Below are positions 1 to 11,426 of a DNA stretch of 64,000 nt, in pieces. How positions within the stretch are numbered: position 1 is the first letter of the stretch; each line of letters starts with the position of its first letter. Where the stretch lies: positions 124,001 to 188,000 of the forward strand of contig NZ_NIUB01000002.1 of NCBI RefSeq assembly GCF_002197815.1, given 5' to 3'. Source of the DNA: Pseudomonas oleovorans subsp. oleovorans. GTDB taxonomy: Bacteria > Pseudomonadota > Gammaproteobacteria > Pseudomonadales > Pseudomonadaceae. Position numbers and translations under genes: made by a program. The notes under the pieces were generated by a model that saw only the letters and a program-made list of their open reading frames with translations, had not been told where the DNA came from and ran no database searches.

Positions 1-79
1 CCAGGCAGCGGGAAAGCCCTGACGGCAGGCGCGCACTTGGCTAAAATGCCGGCCTTTCCCGCTACCCGTTGCGATTGCC

Positions 80-823
80 GTGAGCCAAGAACCTGATCGT
101 CTGTTCGCCCAACCTCTGCCCGAGGTGCCCGACTTCGTCTTCAACGAGGACGTGGTGCGGGTCTTCCCCGACATGATCAAGCGCTCGGTGCCCGGCTACC
201 CGACCATCGTCGAGAACATCGGCGTACTCGCCGGCCAGTTCGCCGAGGCGCACACTACACTGTATGACCTCGGCGCCTCGCTCGGCGCGGTGACCCAGGC
301 ACTGCGCCGCCATGTAAAAGCGGACGGCTGCCAGGTGATCGCGGTGGACAACTCGCCAGCCATGGTCGAACGCTGCCGCGAATACCTGCACGCCCAGGAC
401 GCCATGTTCCAGGAGCTGCTGCCGGTGCAGGTGATCGAAGCCGACATCCTGGCCCTCGACCTGCACCCCACCTCGCTGGTCACGCTCAACTTCACCCTGC
501 AGTTCATCCCCCCGGAGCGCCGCCTGGAATTGCTCACGCGCATTCGCCAGGCGCTGCTGCCCGGTGGCGCGCTGATTCTCTCGGAAAAGCTGCGCTTCGA
601 GGATGCCGCCGAGCATGAGCTGCTCACAGAGCTGCATGTAGCCTTCAAACGTGCCAACGGCTACAGCGAGCTGGAAATCGCGCAGAAACGCAGCGCCATC
701 GAGAAGGTGATGCTACCCGACAGCCTCCAGCAGCACCGCGAACGCCTGCTGGCTGCCGGTTTCAGCAAGGTGGTGCCCTGGTTCCAGTGCCTTAACTTCG
801 CCTCGCTGGTGGCCCTGCCATGA
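80..823 (+). CDS. cmoA: Carboxy-S-adenosyl-L-methionine synthase CmoA
   Basis: A cytoplasmic enzyme that converts S-adenosylmethionine and prephenate to carboxy-SAM, the donor used by CmoB to make the 5-oxyacetic acid modification of wobble uridine 34. The 247-residue product has a Rossmann methyltransferase fold: the SAM-binding loop DLGASLGA is at residues 63-70 and the acidic residue ending strand 2 is in IAVD, near residue 90. Length matches the family. It starts with GTG. Its TGA stop overlaps the cmoB start (ATGA), so the two are translationally coupled and act in sequence. Identification is by family motifs and by the cmoA-cmoB pairing. Confidence 0.95.
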   Translation: MSQEPDRLFAQPLPEVPDFVFNEDVVRVFPDMIKRSVPGYPTIVENIGVLAGQFAEAHTTLYDLGASLGAVTQALRRHVKADGCQVIAVDNSPAMVERCREYLHAQDAMFQELLPVQVIEADILALDLHPTSLVTLNFTLQFIPPERRLELLTRIRQALLPGGALILSEKLRFEDAAEHELLTELHVAFKRANGYSELEIAQKRSAIEKVMLPDSLQQHRERLLAAGFSKVVPWFQCLNFASLVALP

Positions 824-1788
824 TGCGCGACCTGGATCTCGACGCGCTGCAGGCGCAACTGGCCGGCACCCCGCTGCTGGACTGGGCTTGTGAGCTGCCC
901 GGCCAGCTCGATGCCAAGCTGGCCATCGGTCACGGCGACCTGGCGCGCTGGTACGGCGCCGTGCAGGCACTGCCTGAGTTACCGGTGAGTGAGGTGGAGC
1001 TGCTGCAGCGCTTCGCCTTCGGCGGCGCCTGCGATGACGCCACCCGCGCGCAATTGAAAACCGCTCTGCAGGGCCTGATTCCCTGGCGCAAGGGGCCGTT
1101 CGAGCTGTTCGGCGTACACATCGACACCGAATGGCGCTCGGACTGGAAATGGCAGCGCGTCGCCCCGCACCTGGATCTGCGCGGAAAACGCATCCTCGAT
1201 GTCGGTTGCGGCAACGGCTACTACATGTGGCGCATGCTCGGTGCAGGCGCAAACAGCGTGGTCGGCATCGACCCCAACTGGTTGTTCCTCTGCCAGTTCC
1301 TGGCGATGAAGCGCTACCTGCCGGATCAACCAGTGTGGCACCTGCCACTGGCCTTCGAGGAGCTGCCAGCCAAGCTGCAAGGCTTCGACACGGTGTTCTC
1401 CATGGGTGTGCTGTACCACCGTCGCTCGCCCATCGACCATCTGCTCGACCTGAAGGATGCCCTGGTCAAGGGCGGCGAGCTGGTGCTGGAAACCCTGGTG
1501 GTCGAAGGCGATGCCGAGCAGGTGCTGGTGCCCGAAGACCGCTACGCGCAGATGCGCAATGTCTGGTTCCTGCCCTCGGTGCCGGCCCTGGAGCGCTGGC
1601 TGCGCCGCGCCGGCTTCGAGGATGTGCGCTGCGTCGACGTCAGCACGACTTCGGTGGAAGAACAACGCGCCACCGAGTGGATGCGCTTCCAGTCGCTGCC
1701 CGAGTTCCTCGACCCGGCCGACCACAGCCGCACCGTCGAAGGCCTGCCGGCACCGACCCGCGCCGTGCTTGTCGCGCGCAAGCCCTAG
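820..1788 (+). CDS. cmoB: tRNA U34 carboxymethyltransferase CmoB
   Basis: Transfers the carboxymethyl group of carboxy-SAM to 5-hydroxyuridine at tRNA position 34. The 322-residue protein has an N-terminal extension of about 115 residues, with W89, K91 and P93 around the expected substrate-binding region, then a class I methyltransferase domain with [10 protein letters not shown] at 126-135. Two consecutive ATG codons (820 and 823) are possible starts; the first overlaps the cmoA stop. It ends just before a perfect inverted repeat at 1803-1855 that may end the transcript or stabilise it. Confidence 0.95.
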   Translation: MMRDLDLDALQAQLAGTPLLDWACELPGQLDAKLAIGHGDLARWYGAVQALPELPVSEVELLQRFAFGGACDDATRAQLKTALQGLIPWRKGPFELFGVHIDTEWRSDWKWQRVAPHLDLRGKRILDVGCGNGYYMWRMLGAGANSVVGIDPNWLFLCQFLAMKRYLPDQPVWHLPLAFEELPAKLQGFDTVFSMGVLYHRRSPIDHLLDLKDALVKGGELVLETLVVEGDAEQVLVPEDRYAQMRNVWFLPSVPALERWLRRAGFEDVRCVDVSTTSVEEQRATEWMRFQSLPEFLDPADHSRTVEGLPAPTRAVLVARKP

Positions 1789-1802
1789 GCACAGCGAGTC
1801 TC

Positions 1803-1855
1803 GTAGGGCGGGTGCAACCCGCCAGACTGCAATTGGCGGGTTGCACCCGCCCTAC
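1803..1855. repeat. GTAGGG-type perfect inverted repeat
   Basis: Two 22-bp arms, beginning GTAGGGCGGGTGCAACCC and its reverse complement, are separated by a 9-bp loop. It lies between the convergent ends of cmoB and the small gene at 1852-2112. There is no T-run on either side, so it is not a canonical terminator. The TAG stop of the minus-strand neighbour (1852-1854) lies inside the right arm. Related GTAGGG elements are at 21278, 27036 and 30797. Confidence 0.85.
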
Positions 1856-2112
1856 GGTCGCAGCCAACGCGCACGCCGCTGGGCAATCAAAAGCAGCGGC
1901 TCACCGGCGCCCTGCTCCACCACACCACGGGCGCTACCCAGACGAATAGCCCCCTCGGTGTCCTGCGCCAATAGACGACGCATGCGCCGACGCCAGAACC
2001 AGGCACCAATCCAGTCGACGATTGCGTTCTGCAGATCCAGCGGCCACATGGCCGGCATGTAGAACTCGGGCATGGCCGGGCGCGACTTGTCGTACTTGCT
2101 CGAACTGTTCAT
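1852..2112 (-). CDS. Small hypothetical Trp/Arg-rich protein (86 aa)
   Basis: Not assigned to a family. The ATG is preceded by a strong GGAGGAAATGCC ribosome-binding region, which supports a real gene. The middle (about residues 23-50) is a Trp-rich amphipathic stretch followed by RRRMRRLL. That loosely recalls small DUF1127-like arginine-rich proteins, but the resemblance is too weak to name. It is divergent from the LysR-type regulator at 2229 with a 116-bp shared control region, so it is a plausible regulatory target. Its stop codon is supplied by the adjacent GTAGGG inverted repeat. Confidence 0.6.
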   Translation of the reverse strand: MNSSSKYDKSRPAMPEFYMPAMWPLDLQNAIVDWIGAWFWRRRMRRLLAQDTEGAIRLGSARGVVEQGAGEPLLLIAQRRARWLRP

Positions 2113-2228
2113 GGCATTTCCTCCGTTTCGCTGCCGGCCTGTGCCGGGCTTACGATCAGAATGAAACGCGCCTATCGTTCAAAAAAACGACAAATACCAA
2201 AGACCTAATTAAGTAATGTTTAACGATC

Positions 2229-3113
2229 ATGAACATGACAGCCACGACCGCCCTGCCGCTTCTGGAAAGCGATGTGTTGCGCACCTTCGTCGCCATCGCC
2301 GACAGCGGCAGCTTTACCCGCACCGCCGCCCAGGTGTTTCGTAGCACGGCAGCCGTCAGCCTGCAGATCAAGCGTCTGGAGGAAACACTGGGCCAGCGCC
2401 TGTTCTCCCGCGAGGCCAGGCGCGTGCAACTGACAGCCGAAGGCGAGCTGCTGCTGGGCTACGCCAGACGTCTGCTCAAGCTCAACGAAGAAGCGGTGGC
2501 ACGCTTTCTCACCCCGACGCTGACCGGCCGCGTGCGCTTCGGTACGCCGAACGATATCGGCGACCGCGTACTACCGAGTGTTTTGACTCTGTTCGCCTGC
2601 AGCCATCCGGCCGTGGAGGTCGAGGTCAATGTCGGGCGCAGTGTGGATCTGGTGGCGAAGCTGGATGCCGGCGAGCTGGACCTGACCCTGATCAACGCCG
2701 GCAACGACGGCCTGGATGATGCGCGCGGCGAAGTGATCTATTCGGAGGAGCTGGTCTGGGCCGTGCGTGACGGTGGCCTGGCCATGCAGCGCTCGCCCTT
2801 GCCGCTGGCACTGGCCAACCCCGGCTGCGCCTGGCGCCGCACCGCGCTCGATGCACTGGATCGGCAGGGGCTTGCCTATCGCATCGCCTATTCCTGCGAG
2901 CAGTGCGCTGGCCAGGAAGCGGCGATGACCGCCGACCTGGCCATCGCGCCTTTCCCCCGCAGCCTGGTCAAGCCGCCGCTACGCCGACTCGGCGCAGAAC
3001 AAGGCTTGCCCGCCCTTGGCGAGTACCACATCAAGCTGATTCTCGGCCATCAACACAACGACACCGTCGAGGCGCTCGCCAGGCAGATGGTTCAGGCTTT
3101 CAGCCAGGATTGA
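2229..3113 (+). CDS. LysR-family transcriptional regulator (LrhA-like)
   Basis: A 294-residue DNA-binding regulator. The N-terminal winged helix-turn-helix covers about residues 14-70, with the LysR hallmarks TFVAIADSGSFTRTA and LQIKRLEETLGQRLFSR. The rest is a periplasmic-binding-protein-like effector domain. The short C-terminal domain and sequence style resemble the LrhA/HexA branch. No effector can be deduced. It is divergent from the small gene at 1852-2112, and the AT-rich gap 2150-2225 is the natural place for its operator. A REP-type palindrome follows the stop. Confidence 0.85.
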   Translation: MNMTATTALPLLESDVLRTFVAIADSGSFTRTAAQVFRSTAAVSLQIKRLEETLGQRLFSREARRVQLTAEGELLLGYARRLLKLNEEAVARFLTPTLTGRVRFGTPNDIGDRVLPSVLTLFACSHPAVEVEVNVGRSVDLVAKLDAGELDLTLINAGNDGLDDARGEVIYSEELVWAVRDGGLAMQRSPLPLALANPGCAWRRTALDALDRQGLAYRIAYSCEQCAGQEAAMTADLAIAPFPRSLVKPPLRRLGAEQGLPALGEYHIKLILGHQHNDTVEALARQMVQAFSQD

Positions 3114-3122
3114 ACGAACGAA

Positions 3123-3180
3123 GTGGGAGGCGCTTCAGCGGCGATAGACCATCGAAAGTCGCGGCTGAAGCCCCTCCCAC
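3123..3180. repeat. Pseudomonas REP palindrome between convergent genes
   Basis: Two 22-bp arms, GTGGGAGGCGCTTCAGCG... and the near-perfect complement ending in CTGAAGCCCCTCCCAC, are separated by 14 bp. This is the classic Pseudomonas REP sequence. It sits between the ends of the LysR gene and pdxJ and may protect both mRNAs from 3' degradation. A second, half-conserved copy is at 27212-27244. Confidence 0.85.
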
Positions 3181-3188
3181 AAAGTACG

Positions 3189-3935
3189 CTAGCCGCGGTA
3201 GGCAGCCGCGACGATCAGCGCTTTCATCTCGGCGACCGCCTGCTTGAAGCCGACGAACAGCGCATGGGCGACGATGGCGTGGCCGATGTTCAGTTCGTTG
3301 ATGCCGGGAATCGCGGCCACGGCCTCGGCGTTGTGGTAGTGCAGCCCATGACCGGCATTGACGATCAGCCCGTGGTTGAGGCCGCAAATGACGCCATCAC
3401 GGATACGCGACAGCTCATGCGCAGCTTCTTCTGCCGTATGGGCATCGGCGTAACGACCGGTGTGCAGTTCGATAACCGGCGCGCCGACGCGCATGGCCGC
3501 TTCGATCTGCCGCTCTTCAGCATCGATGAACAACGACACCTCGCAACCCGCCAGCGTCAGACGCTCGACCGCTGCGGCGATACGCGCTTCCTGCCCGGCC
3601 ACGTCCAGACCGCCTTCGGTGGTCAGTTCCTGGCGAGTTTCCGGCACCAGGCACACGTGCGCCGGACGGATCTGCTCGGCGAAGCCGAGCATGAAATCGG
3701 TGACGCCCATTTCGAAGTTCATCCGCGTCTGCAGCACGTCGGCCAGCACGCGCACATCACGATCCTGGATATGTCGGCGATCTTCGCGCAAGTGCACGGT
3801 GATGCCATCGGCACCGGCTTCTTCGGCGTCCAGCGCAGCCTTGACCGGGTCCGGGTAACGCGTACCGCGAGCCTGGCGCAGGGTGGCGACGTGGTCGATG
3901 TTCACGCCGAGCAGAATACGATTGGCCTCAGTCAC
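3189..3935 (-). CDS. pdxJ: Pyridoxine 5'-phosphate synthase PdxJ
   Basis: Catalyses the last ring-closing step of de novo vitamin B6 synthesis, condensing 1-deoxyxylulose-5-phosphate with 3-amino-1-hydroxyacetone phosphate. The 248-residue TIM barrel starts with [25 protein letters not shown] sequence (residues 8-28) and contains [12 protein letters not shown] and the C-terminal HTGRYA region. Length is normal. The start overlaps the recO end by 8 bp, so it is the last gene of the lepA-to-pdxJ run. The recO-pdxJ order is conserved in gammaproteobacteria. Confidence 0.97.
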   Translation of the reverse strand: MTEANRILLGVNIDHVATLRQARGTRYPDPVKAALDAEEAGADGITVHLREDRRHIQDRDVRVLADVLQTRMNFEMGVTDFMLGFAEQIRPAHVCLVPETRQELTTEGGLDVAGQEARIAAAVERLTLAGCEVSLFIDAEERQIEAAMRVGAPVIELHTGRYADAHTAEEAAHELSRIRDGVICGLNHGLIVNAGHGLHYHNAEAVAAIPGINELNIGHAIVAHALFVGFKQAVAEMKALIVAAAYRG

Positions 3936-4617
3936 GCTTGGACTCCTTGAGCGTCATGAAAAGTTCGCGGCTGACCAGGGGCCTGCCGCCAAGATGGGGT
4001 GCCAGCGCCTGGCGCATCAGGCGCTTGGCGGCGGCCAGCGCGCCCGGCGTGTGCCAGTCGGCTTCGGCCATGGCCAGCAGCTCGCGGCCCTGAAACACAC
4101 CGGGTTGCAGTTGTACCACCGGCACCAGGCCGATGTCCTGCTGCCAACGGTAAAGTGCCGTTGGATCGATGGGTTGGTCGTGCAGGTCACGATCCAGGGC
4201 GAAACCGTAGCCCAGCTCGTCAAGCAGGCGCCATTCGAACGCGCGCAGCAGCGGCTCCAGCGCCCGGCCGGCAGCCAGTGCCTGCAGCGTCAGACCGTAG
4301 TGTTCGAGCATCACGGGGTGCGGGTCTTCGGCCGGCAACAGGCGGATCAGCAGTTCGTTGAGATAGAGACCGGAAAACAGCGCCTCGCCCGTCAACAGCA
4401 GCGGAATACCGGCGCTTTCCAGGCGGCCGACGGTCTTCAGCTCACCGCGCCCACGCAGCTCCAGTTCCAGCGGGGCGAAAGGCCGGGCAATGCTGCCGAC
4501 CTTGCCGCGCGCGGCGCGCAGCACCGCGCGAATACGGCCCTGGGCAGTGAAGAAATCCACCAGGGCGCTGCTTTCCTTGTAGGGACGGCTATGCAAGACA
4601 TAAGCGGCAAGCTGCAC
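3928..4617 (-). CDS. recO: DNA repair protein RecO
   Basis: Recombination mediator of the RecFOR pathway that helps load RecA on SSB-coated gapped DNA. It has an N-terminal OB fold ([18 protein letters not shown]) and a helical C-terminal domain. I chose the GTG at 4617, giving about 229 residues, because TGAGG lies 8 nt upstream and the resulting N-terminus resembles other Pseudomonas RecO proteins. An upstream in-frame TTG at 4635 is possible but lacks a good ribosome-binding site. It follows era after about 50 bp and overlaps pdxJ. Confidence 0.93.
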   Translation of the reverse strand: MQLAAYVLHSRPYKESSALVDFFTAQGRIRAVLRAARGKVGSIARPFAPLELELRGRGELKTVGRLESAGIPLLLTGEALFSGLYLNELLIRLLPAEDPHPVMLEHYGLTLQALAAGRALEPLLRAFEWRLLDELGYGFALDRDLHDQPIDPTALYRWQQDIGLVPVVQLQPGVFQGRELLAMAEADWHTPGALAAAKRLMRQALAPHLGGRPLVSRELFMTLKESKRD

Positions 4618-4668
4618 GTTGCAAGCCTCAGGCAAAAGCCGCGCAGCACTGAACTGGCGGCAGATGAC

Positions 4669-5574
4669 TCAATCCAGGTACCCCAATGAACGCAGGGCGC
4701 GTTCGTCGTCGGACCAGCCACCCTTGACCTTGACCCAGAGGTTGAGCATCACCTTGGAGTCGAACATGGTTTCCATGTCCTTACGTGCTTCCTGGCCGAT
4801 GCGCTTGATGCGCTCGCCCTTGTCGCCGATGATGATCTTCTTCTGTCCGTCGCGTTCCACCAAGATCAGACCGTGGATATGCAGGATACGGCCCTCCTGC
4901 TTGAACTCCTCGATCTCCACGGTGATCTGGTACGGCAGCTCGGCGCCGAGCTGGCGCATGATCTTCTCGCGAATCAGCTCGGCCGCCAGGAAGCGGCTGG
5001 AACGATCGGTGATCTGGTCTTCCGGGTAGAAATGCTCGGACTCCGGCAGGCGCTCGCCCACCAGCTTCTCCAGGGTGTCGAGGTTCTGCCCCTGCAGCGC
5101 GGAGATCGGTACGATCTCGGCCTGCGGCAATTGCTCGGCCAGCCAGCCCAGGTGCGGCAGCAGTTCGCTCTTGTCTTCCAGGCGGTCGGATTTGTTCACC
5201 GCCAGCAGGATCGGGCATTTGACGTACTGCACCTTCTCCAGCACCAGTTGGTCTTCGTCGGTCCAGCGCATGCGGTCGACCACGAACACCACGACGTCAA
5301 CGTCCTTCAGCGCTGTGCTGGCGCTGCGATTCATGTAGCGGTTGAGTGCCTTCTCGTTGTTCTTGTGCAGCCCCGGGGTATCGACGTAGACGGCCTGAAT
5401 CTCGCCCTCGGTCTTGATTCCGAGCATGTTATGGCGGGTGGTCTGCGGTTTGCGCGAGGTGATCGCCAGCTTCTGTCCGAGAATGTGGTTGAGCAGCGTC
5501 GACTTGCCCACGTTGGGCCGGCCGACGATGGCGACGTAGCCGCAGCGGGTCACAGGTGCATCAGTCATTGCCAT
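4669..5574 (-). CDS. era: Ribosome-assembly GTPase Era
   Basis: Essential GTPase that binds the 3' end of 16S rRNA during 30S maturation. The G motifs are clear in the 301-residue product: GRPNVGKS (18-25), DTPG (65-68) and NKSD (127-130). The C-terminal KH RNA-binding domain carries [14 protein letters not shown]. The start overlaps the rnc end by 14 bp, the usual rnc-era coupling linking rRNA cleavage with assembly. Confidence 0.98.
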   Translation of the reverse strand: MAMTDAPVTRCGYVAIVGRPNVGKSTLLNHILGQKLAITSRKPQTTRHNMLGIKTEGEIQAVYVDTPGLHKNNEKALNRYMNRSASTALKDVDVVVFVVDRMRWTDEDQLVLEKVQYVKCPILLAVNKSDRLEDKSELLPHLGWLAEQLPQAEIVPISALQGQNLDTLEKLVGERLPESEHFYPEDQITDRSSRFLAAELIREKIMRQLGAELPYQITVEIEEFKQEGRILHIHGLILVERDGQKKIIIGDKGERIKRIGQEARKDMETMFDSKVMLNLWVKVKGGWSDDERALRSLGYLD

Positions 5575-6250
5575 TCTCCACCCCGAGGGCGATCAGCGCC
5601 GCAGCCGCAGCGACCTGCTCGGCGATACGCCGGCTGCCGCCCTGGCCCAGGGTCTTTTCATTAAGCAGGGAAACCTGGCACTCGACCATGAAGGTACGGC
5701 AGTGCGGCTCACCTTGAATGTCCACCACCTCGTAACGAGGCAGTTCACAGGCACGTGACTGCAGAAACTCCTGCAGCCGCGTTTTCGGATCCTTGTTGGT
5801 GTCGACCAGGGTCAGGCCATCGAGCTCGCCGGTCAGCCAGTCCAGCACGCGCTCACGCGCGGCGTCCATGCCGGCATCCAGGTAGATGGCACCGATCAGC
5901 GCTTCGAGCGCATCGGCGAGGATCGACTCACGACGAAAACCACCGCTCTTCAGCTCACCGGAGCCCAGGCGCAGGTATTCGCCAAGTTCAAAACCACGGG
6001 CCAGCACGGCCAGCGTCTCGCCCTTGACCAGGCGCGCACGCAGGCGCGACAACTGGCCCTCACGGGCTTGCGGGAAACGCTCGAACAGCGCTTCACCGGC
6101 GACGAAATTGAGGATGGCATCACCGAGAAATTCCAGCCGCTCATTGTTGCGGCCGGCGAAACTGCGATGGGTCAGGGCCAGAACCATCAGGTCCTGGTCC
6201 TTGAAGCGATAGCCGAGCTTGCGCTCGAGGCGGGAAAGGTCAGGGTTCAC
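5561..6250 (-). CDS. rnc: Ribonuclease III
   Basis: Double-strand-specific endoribonuclease that processes rRNA precursors and structured mRNAs. The 229-residue protein has the RNase III signature NERLEFLGD at 36-44 with the catalytic Asp and Glu of this family. A double-stranded-RNA-binding domain covers about residues 155-225. It overlaps the DUF4845 gene upstream by 4 bp and era downstream by 14 bp. RNase III operons are often self-cleaved in their leader; no leader hairpin was verified here. Confidence 0.98.
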   Translation of the reverse strand: MNPDLSRLERKLGYRFKDQDLMVLALTHRSFAGRNNERLEFLGDAILNFVAGEALFERFPQAREGQLSRLRARLVKGETLAVLARGFELGEYLRLGSGELKSGGFRRESILADALEALIGAIYLDAGMDAARERVLDWLTGELDGLTLVDTNKDPKTRLQEFLQSRACELPRYEVVDIQGEPHCRTFMVECQVSLLNEKTLGQGGSRRIAEQVAAAAALIALGVENGND

Positions 6251-6624
6251 GGCATTCGTACACGAAATTCTTTATCGAAATTGACCACCAGATCGAGGTT
6301 CTCGATCAGCGGCTCACGTTTTTCATATTTGAGGTGAGCGCGGAATTCATTGTTCTCCTGCGTCACCTTGAGCACATCACGCAGGTTCAGATCACGGATA
6401 TTGTTGACCTGCATCCCCTTGCTGACGTGGTTGTAAAACTCGCCGACGGTACGAACATCTGCAGCCTTGTCGGTTTCGACCGAGGTGATGATCTTCTCCA
6501 GCGACATGTAATCCATATAGTGCGGCAACATCTTGAACGCGGTGCTGGCAAAAAATGCCACCACGGCCAGAACCACCAGCCAACCCAGAATGGAAAGCCC
6601 CTGCTGCGAGCGCGCGAAAGTCAT
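6247..6624 (-). CDS. DUF4845 single-span membrane protein
   Basis: A 125-residue protein of unknown function found between lepB and rnc in pseudomonads. The N-terminus ([20 protein letters not shown]) is a single membrane-spanning segment at about residues 6-27, followed by a soluble domain of about 95 residues. The start at 6624 is preferred over an upstream TTG at 6636 because GGGGA lies just upstream. It overlaps rnc by 4 bp. The position suggests co-expression with protein-export and rRNA-processing genes, but no role is established. Confidence 0.85.
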   Translation of the reverse strand: MTFARSQQGLSILGWLVVLAVVAFFASTAFKMLPHYMDYMSLEKIITSVETDKAADVRTVGEFYNHVSKGMQVNNIRDLNLRDVLKVTQENNEFRAHLKYEKREPLIENLDLVVNFDKEFRVRMP

Positions 6625-6712
6625 GTGTATCCCCAATGAACGGTCTTGTCGGAAAGCCTGACGGCTACGCTATTTATAGCCTGTGGCGCTGTATTGAACA
6701 GCGCGCCAGTGC

Positions 6713-7567
6713 TCAATGAATCAGGCCGACCCGCGAGAAATTGGGCAGATTGCTGGTCTTGGGCTCCGGCCAGCTCATCCAGATGGCGAAGGCCTTGCCG
6801 ACGATATGGTCGTCCGGAACCATGCCCCACAGCTCCTGAGGGATATGACGATCACGCCAGTAACGGCTGTCGTTGGAGTTGTCACGGTTGTCGCCCATCA
6901 TGAAGTAGTGCCCTTTCGGCACCACCCATTGGCCACCGGGCTCGCGGCGCATGCGGGTCATTTCCTTGCGGATGGTGTGCTCGGCCTGGCCCAGGCGCTC
7001 CTGGTAGAGCATCGCACCACCCAGGCTACCCGGTTCTTCACTGATCAGCGTCTCGGCCACCGGCTCGCCATTGATCAGCAGACGCTTGCCCTGGGTGTAC
7101 TCGATGCGATCCCCCGGCAACCCCACCACACGCTTGATGTAGTTGATACGGGGATCGCTGGGGTAGCGGAATACCATCACATCGCCGCGCTGCGGGTTGT
7201 CCACCTCGATGATCTTCTCGTCGATCACCGGCAGACGAATGCCATAAGCGAACTTGTTGACCAGGATGAAATCACCCACTTCCAGGGTCGGCTTCATCGA
7301 CCCGGAAGGAATCTGGAATGGCTCGACCAGAAACGAGCGCAGCACCAGCACGATAGCCAGCACCGGGAAGAAGGATTTGCCGTACTCGACGAGCAACGGC
7401 TCCTTGTTCAGGCGCTCCAGCACCCTGTCGTCGGGATCGTCGACCCGCCCCTGGTACGCCGCAATCGCCGCACGGCGGCGCGGAGCCAGCAGGATCAGAT
7501 CGATCAGGGCCAGGAAGCCGCAAACGGCAACCGCGATAACCAACAGAAGCGGGAAATTGATCGACAT
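6713..7567 (-). CDS. lepB: Signal peptidase I
   Basis: Membrane-bound serine/lysine protease that removes signal peptides from exported proteins. The 284-residue product has two N-terminal membrane segments (about 3-28 and 64-82) and a periplasmic catalytic domain. The nucleophile is Ser90 in IPSGSMKPTL and the general base Lys145 in INYIKRVVG, the same numbering as E. coli LepB. The conserved box GDNRDNSNDSR is near residue 225. It lies 6 bp after lepA, the standard lepA-lepB pair. Confidence 0.97.
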   Translation of the reverse strand: MSINFPLLLVIAVAVCGFLALIDLILLAPRRRAAIAAYQGRVDDPDDRVLERLNKEPLLVEYGKSFFPVLAIVLVLRSFLVEPFQIPSGSMKPTLEVGDFILVNKFAYGIRLPVIDEKIIEVDNPQRGDVMVFRYPSDPRINYIKRVVGLPGDRIEYTQGKRLLINGEPVAETLISEEPGSLGGAMLYQERLGQAEHTIRKEMTRMRREPGGQWVVPKGHYFMMGDNRDNSNDSRYWRDRHIPQELWGMVPDDHIVGKAFAIWMSWPEPKTSNLPNFSRVGLIH

Positions 7568-7573
7568 AGAGCC

Positions 7574-9373
<1,800 letters not shown>

Positions 9374-9481
9374 AGATCAACACTCAAAGAAGGCACGGGC
9401 AAGACGCTTGCCGAAAATAGCCGCGGATTGTACCTGATCCCTCGCGACGGCGTCACGTCTGCACAGCGCTGGTGCAGATAC

Positions 9482-9510
9482 GAAGAAGGGCGCCCGAAAG
9501 CGCCCTCTTC
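9482..9510 (-). terminator. Rho-independent terminator after mucD
   Basis: On the minus strand an AGGGCGC/GCGCCCT hairpin with a short loop is followed by TTCTTC. It lies 13 bp past the mucD stop and would end the algU-mucABCD transcript before lepA. Confidence 0.7.
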
Positions 9511-9522
9511 AACGTACCTGGG

Positions 9523-10947
9523 TTACTCAGCCAGCTTGAAGGTGATGAAGCTGGCTCGCCCCTGACGCAGCACACGCATGGATACCGAACGGTTCTTCGG
9601 CAGATCCTGCGCCACCTGAGTGAAGGTGCGAGTGGAATCGATGGCCTGATTGTTCAGATGAGTGATCACGTCACCAGGACGCAGGCCAATCATAGCCGCA
9701 GGACCACCGAGCACTTCCTTGACCACAACACCGCCCTTGAGGTCGAGACCTTTCTTCTGCTCGGCCGTCAGTTCGACCACTGTCACACCCAGGCGATTGC
9801 TGCTGCGCTCACCACCCTGCGCCGGCCCCGACGCGGCCAGCTCTTGCCCCTCTTCCGGCAGCGTGCCGATCGTCACATCGAGTTTCCTGCGGGAGCCGTC
9901 GCGCACCACGTTCAGCTCGGCCTTCTCACCGGGTTTCAAGCCACCGACCAGATGCGGCAGGTCAGCCGACATGATGATCGGTTTGCCGTTGAGGCTGAGG
10001 ATCACATCACCGACCTGCAGACCGCCCTTGTCTGCCGGGCCGCCTTCCAGCACCTGCGCGACCAGCGCGCCAGCCGGCTTGTCGAGACCGAAGGACTCGG
10101 CCAGATCCTTGTTCACTTCCTGAATCACCACACCGAGCCAGCCGCGCGTGACCTTGCCGTCTGCTTTGAGCTGATCAGCGACCTGCATGGCCACTTCCAT
10201 CGGAATAGCGAAGGAGAGCCCCATGAAACCGCCGGAGCGAGTGAAGATCTGCGAGTTGATACCCACGACCTCGCCTTGCAGGTTGAACAGCGGGCCGCCG
10301 GAATTACCCGGGTTGATCGCCACATCGGTCTGGATGAACGGCACGTAGCTGTCGCTCGGCAGGTTACGCCCCTTGGCACTGACGATACCGGCCGTCACCG
10401 AATGGTCGAAACCGAACGGCGAACCGATGGCCAGCACCCACTCGCCAACCTTGAGGTCGTCGGCCTTGCCCAGACGCACCACGGGCAAATTCTTACCCTC
10501 GACCTTGAGCAGCGCGACGTCACTGCGCGGGTCTGCACCAATGAGCTTGGCTTCCAGCTCGCTACGGTCGGACAGGCGCACGATGATCTCATCGGCATCG
10601 GCGACCACATGATTGTTGGTCATGATGTAGCCGTCCGGCGAGATGATGAAACCGGAACCCAGCGACTGCGCTTCGCGCTGGCGACCGCCCGGATTATGCG
10701 GCATCTGCGGAATGCTGCGCTCGAAGAACTCGCGGAACATCGGCGGCAGGCCTTCCAGATCAGGCAGCGCCGGATGGCCGGCAACGGCGCGCTCGGGCAT
10801 CTTCTGCCGGGTACTGATATTGACCACCGCAGGCGAGGCCTCTTCTACCAGATCGGTGAAATCAGGCAGGCTGGCCTGAGCCAGCAGACTTTGCCCCCAG
10901 AGCAAGGCAACCGCCAACAACGGCGCAATGGACTTGAGTTTTCTCAT
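9523..10947 (-). CDS. mucD: Periplasmic serine protease MucD (DegP/HtrA family)
   Basis: Periplasmic chaperone-protease that degrades misfolded envelope proteins and limits AlgU activation. I chose the ATG at 10947 (474 residues), preceded by GGGGAGTGG, because it gives a proper signal peptide (MRKLKSIAPLLAVALLWGQ) cleaved near residue 25. An open frame extends further upstream but encodes no signal peptide. The catalytic triad is His113 (TNNHVV), Asp143 (RSDVALL) and Ser216 (NPGNSGGP). Two PDZ domains follow, at about 280-370 and 385-470. It is the last gene of the algU operon. Confidence 0.96.
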   Translation of the reverse strand: MRKLKSIAPLLAVALLWGQSLLAQASLPDFTDLVEEASPAVVNISTRQKMPERAVAGHPALPDLEGLPPMFREFFERSIPQMPHNPGGRQREAQSLGSGFIISPDGYIMTNNHVVADADEIIVRLSDRSELEAKLIGADPRSDVALLKVEGKNLPVVRLGKADDLKVGEWVLAIGSPFGFDHSVTAGIVSAKGRNLPSDSYVPFIQTDVAINPGNSGGPLFNLQGEVVGINSQIFTRSGGFMGLSFAIPMEVAMQVADQLKADGKVTRGWLGVVIQEVNKDLAESFGLDKPAGALVAQVLEGGPADKGGLQVGDVILSLNGKPIIMSADLPHLVGGLKPGEKAELNVVRDGSRRKLDVTIGTLPEEGQELAASGPAQGGERSSNRLGVTVVELTAEQKKGLDLKGGVVVKEVLGGPAAMIGLRPGDVITHLNNQAIDSTRTFTQVAQDLPKNRSVSMRVLRQGRASFITFKLAE

Positions 10948-10970
10948 CGAATTACCACTCCCCATGTAAA

Positions 10971-11426
10971 TCAACCGACCGCTGGCGCAGTGGCCAGCAA
11001 CGTACGTAGGACAACGGGCTGCAATAAGGGGTTCTCGGCAACGCGAGCGGCGCGCCAGCGAACCATCAGCCAACTGGCGAACAGGCCACTCAGGCCTGCC
11101 AGGATCACCAGAGGTTCGGAAAGACCCAGACCGTTCGCCAGCAGCGCAGCGGCAAACAGACCCAGAAGCGGAAGCAGATAAACCAGCAGAGAACTGCGCA
11201 CCAAGAGATCTTCACGCACACCGATGATCACACTATCGCCAACCGCCAGCTGCATTTGACTGAGCGCGCGCACATAACCGCGCTGCCGCCCTACACCAAG
11301 ACGATCCATCAGGCCCTGACCACAGGCGGCATTGGCCGAACAACTGGAGCAGGTGCTCTTGCGCAGCGTCTCGACCCAGACAGCGCCGGGCTCGAGCGCC
11401 ACTACACGCCCCTGCTCCTCGATCAT
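10971..11426 (-). CDS. mucC: MucC / RseC-family membrane protein
   Basis: Inner-membrane protein of the SoxR-reducing RseC/MucC family, which modulates AlgU (sigma-E) signalling in a way that is not well defined. The 151-residue protein carries an N-terminal Cys cluster CSSCSANAACGQG at about residues 22-34. Two adjacent membrane segments lie at about 80-97 and 103-122. It overlaps mucB by 4 bp, within the conserved algU-mucA-mucB-mucC-mucD order. Confidence 0.95.
   Translation of the reverse strand: MIEEQGRVVALEPGAVWVETLRKSTCSSCSANAACGQGLMDRLGVGRQRGYVRALSQMQLAVGDSVIIGVREDLLVRSSLLVYLLPLLGLFAAALLANGLGLSEPLVILAGLSGLFASWLMVRWRAARVAENPLLQPVVLRTLLATAPAVG

Noticed and set aside
62..637. Long reverse frame opposite cmoA
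   Set aside because: A shadow of the cmoA reading frame in high-GC DNA; its translation has no family character.
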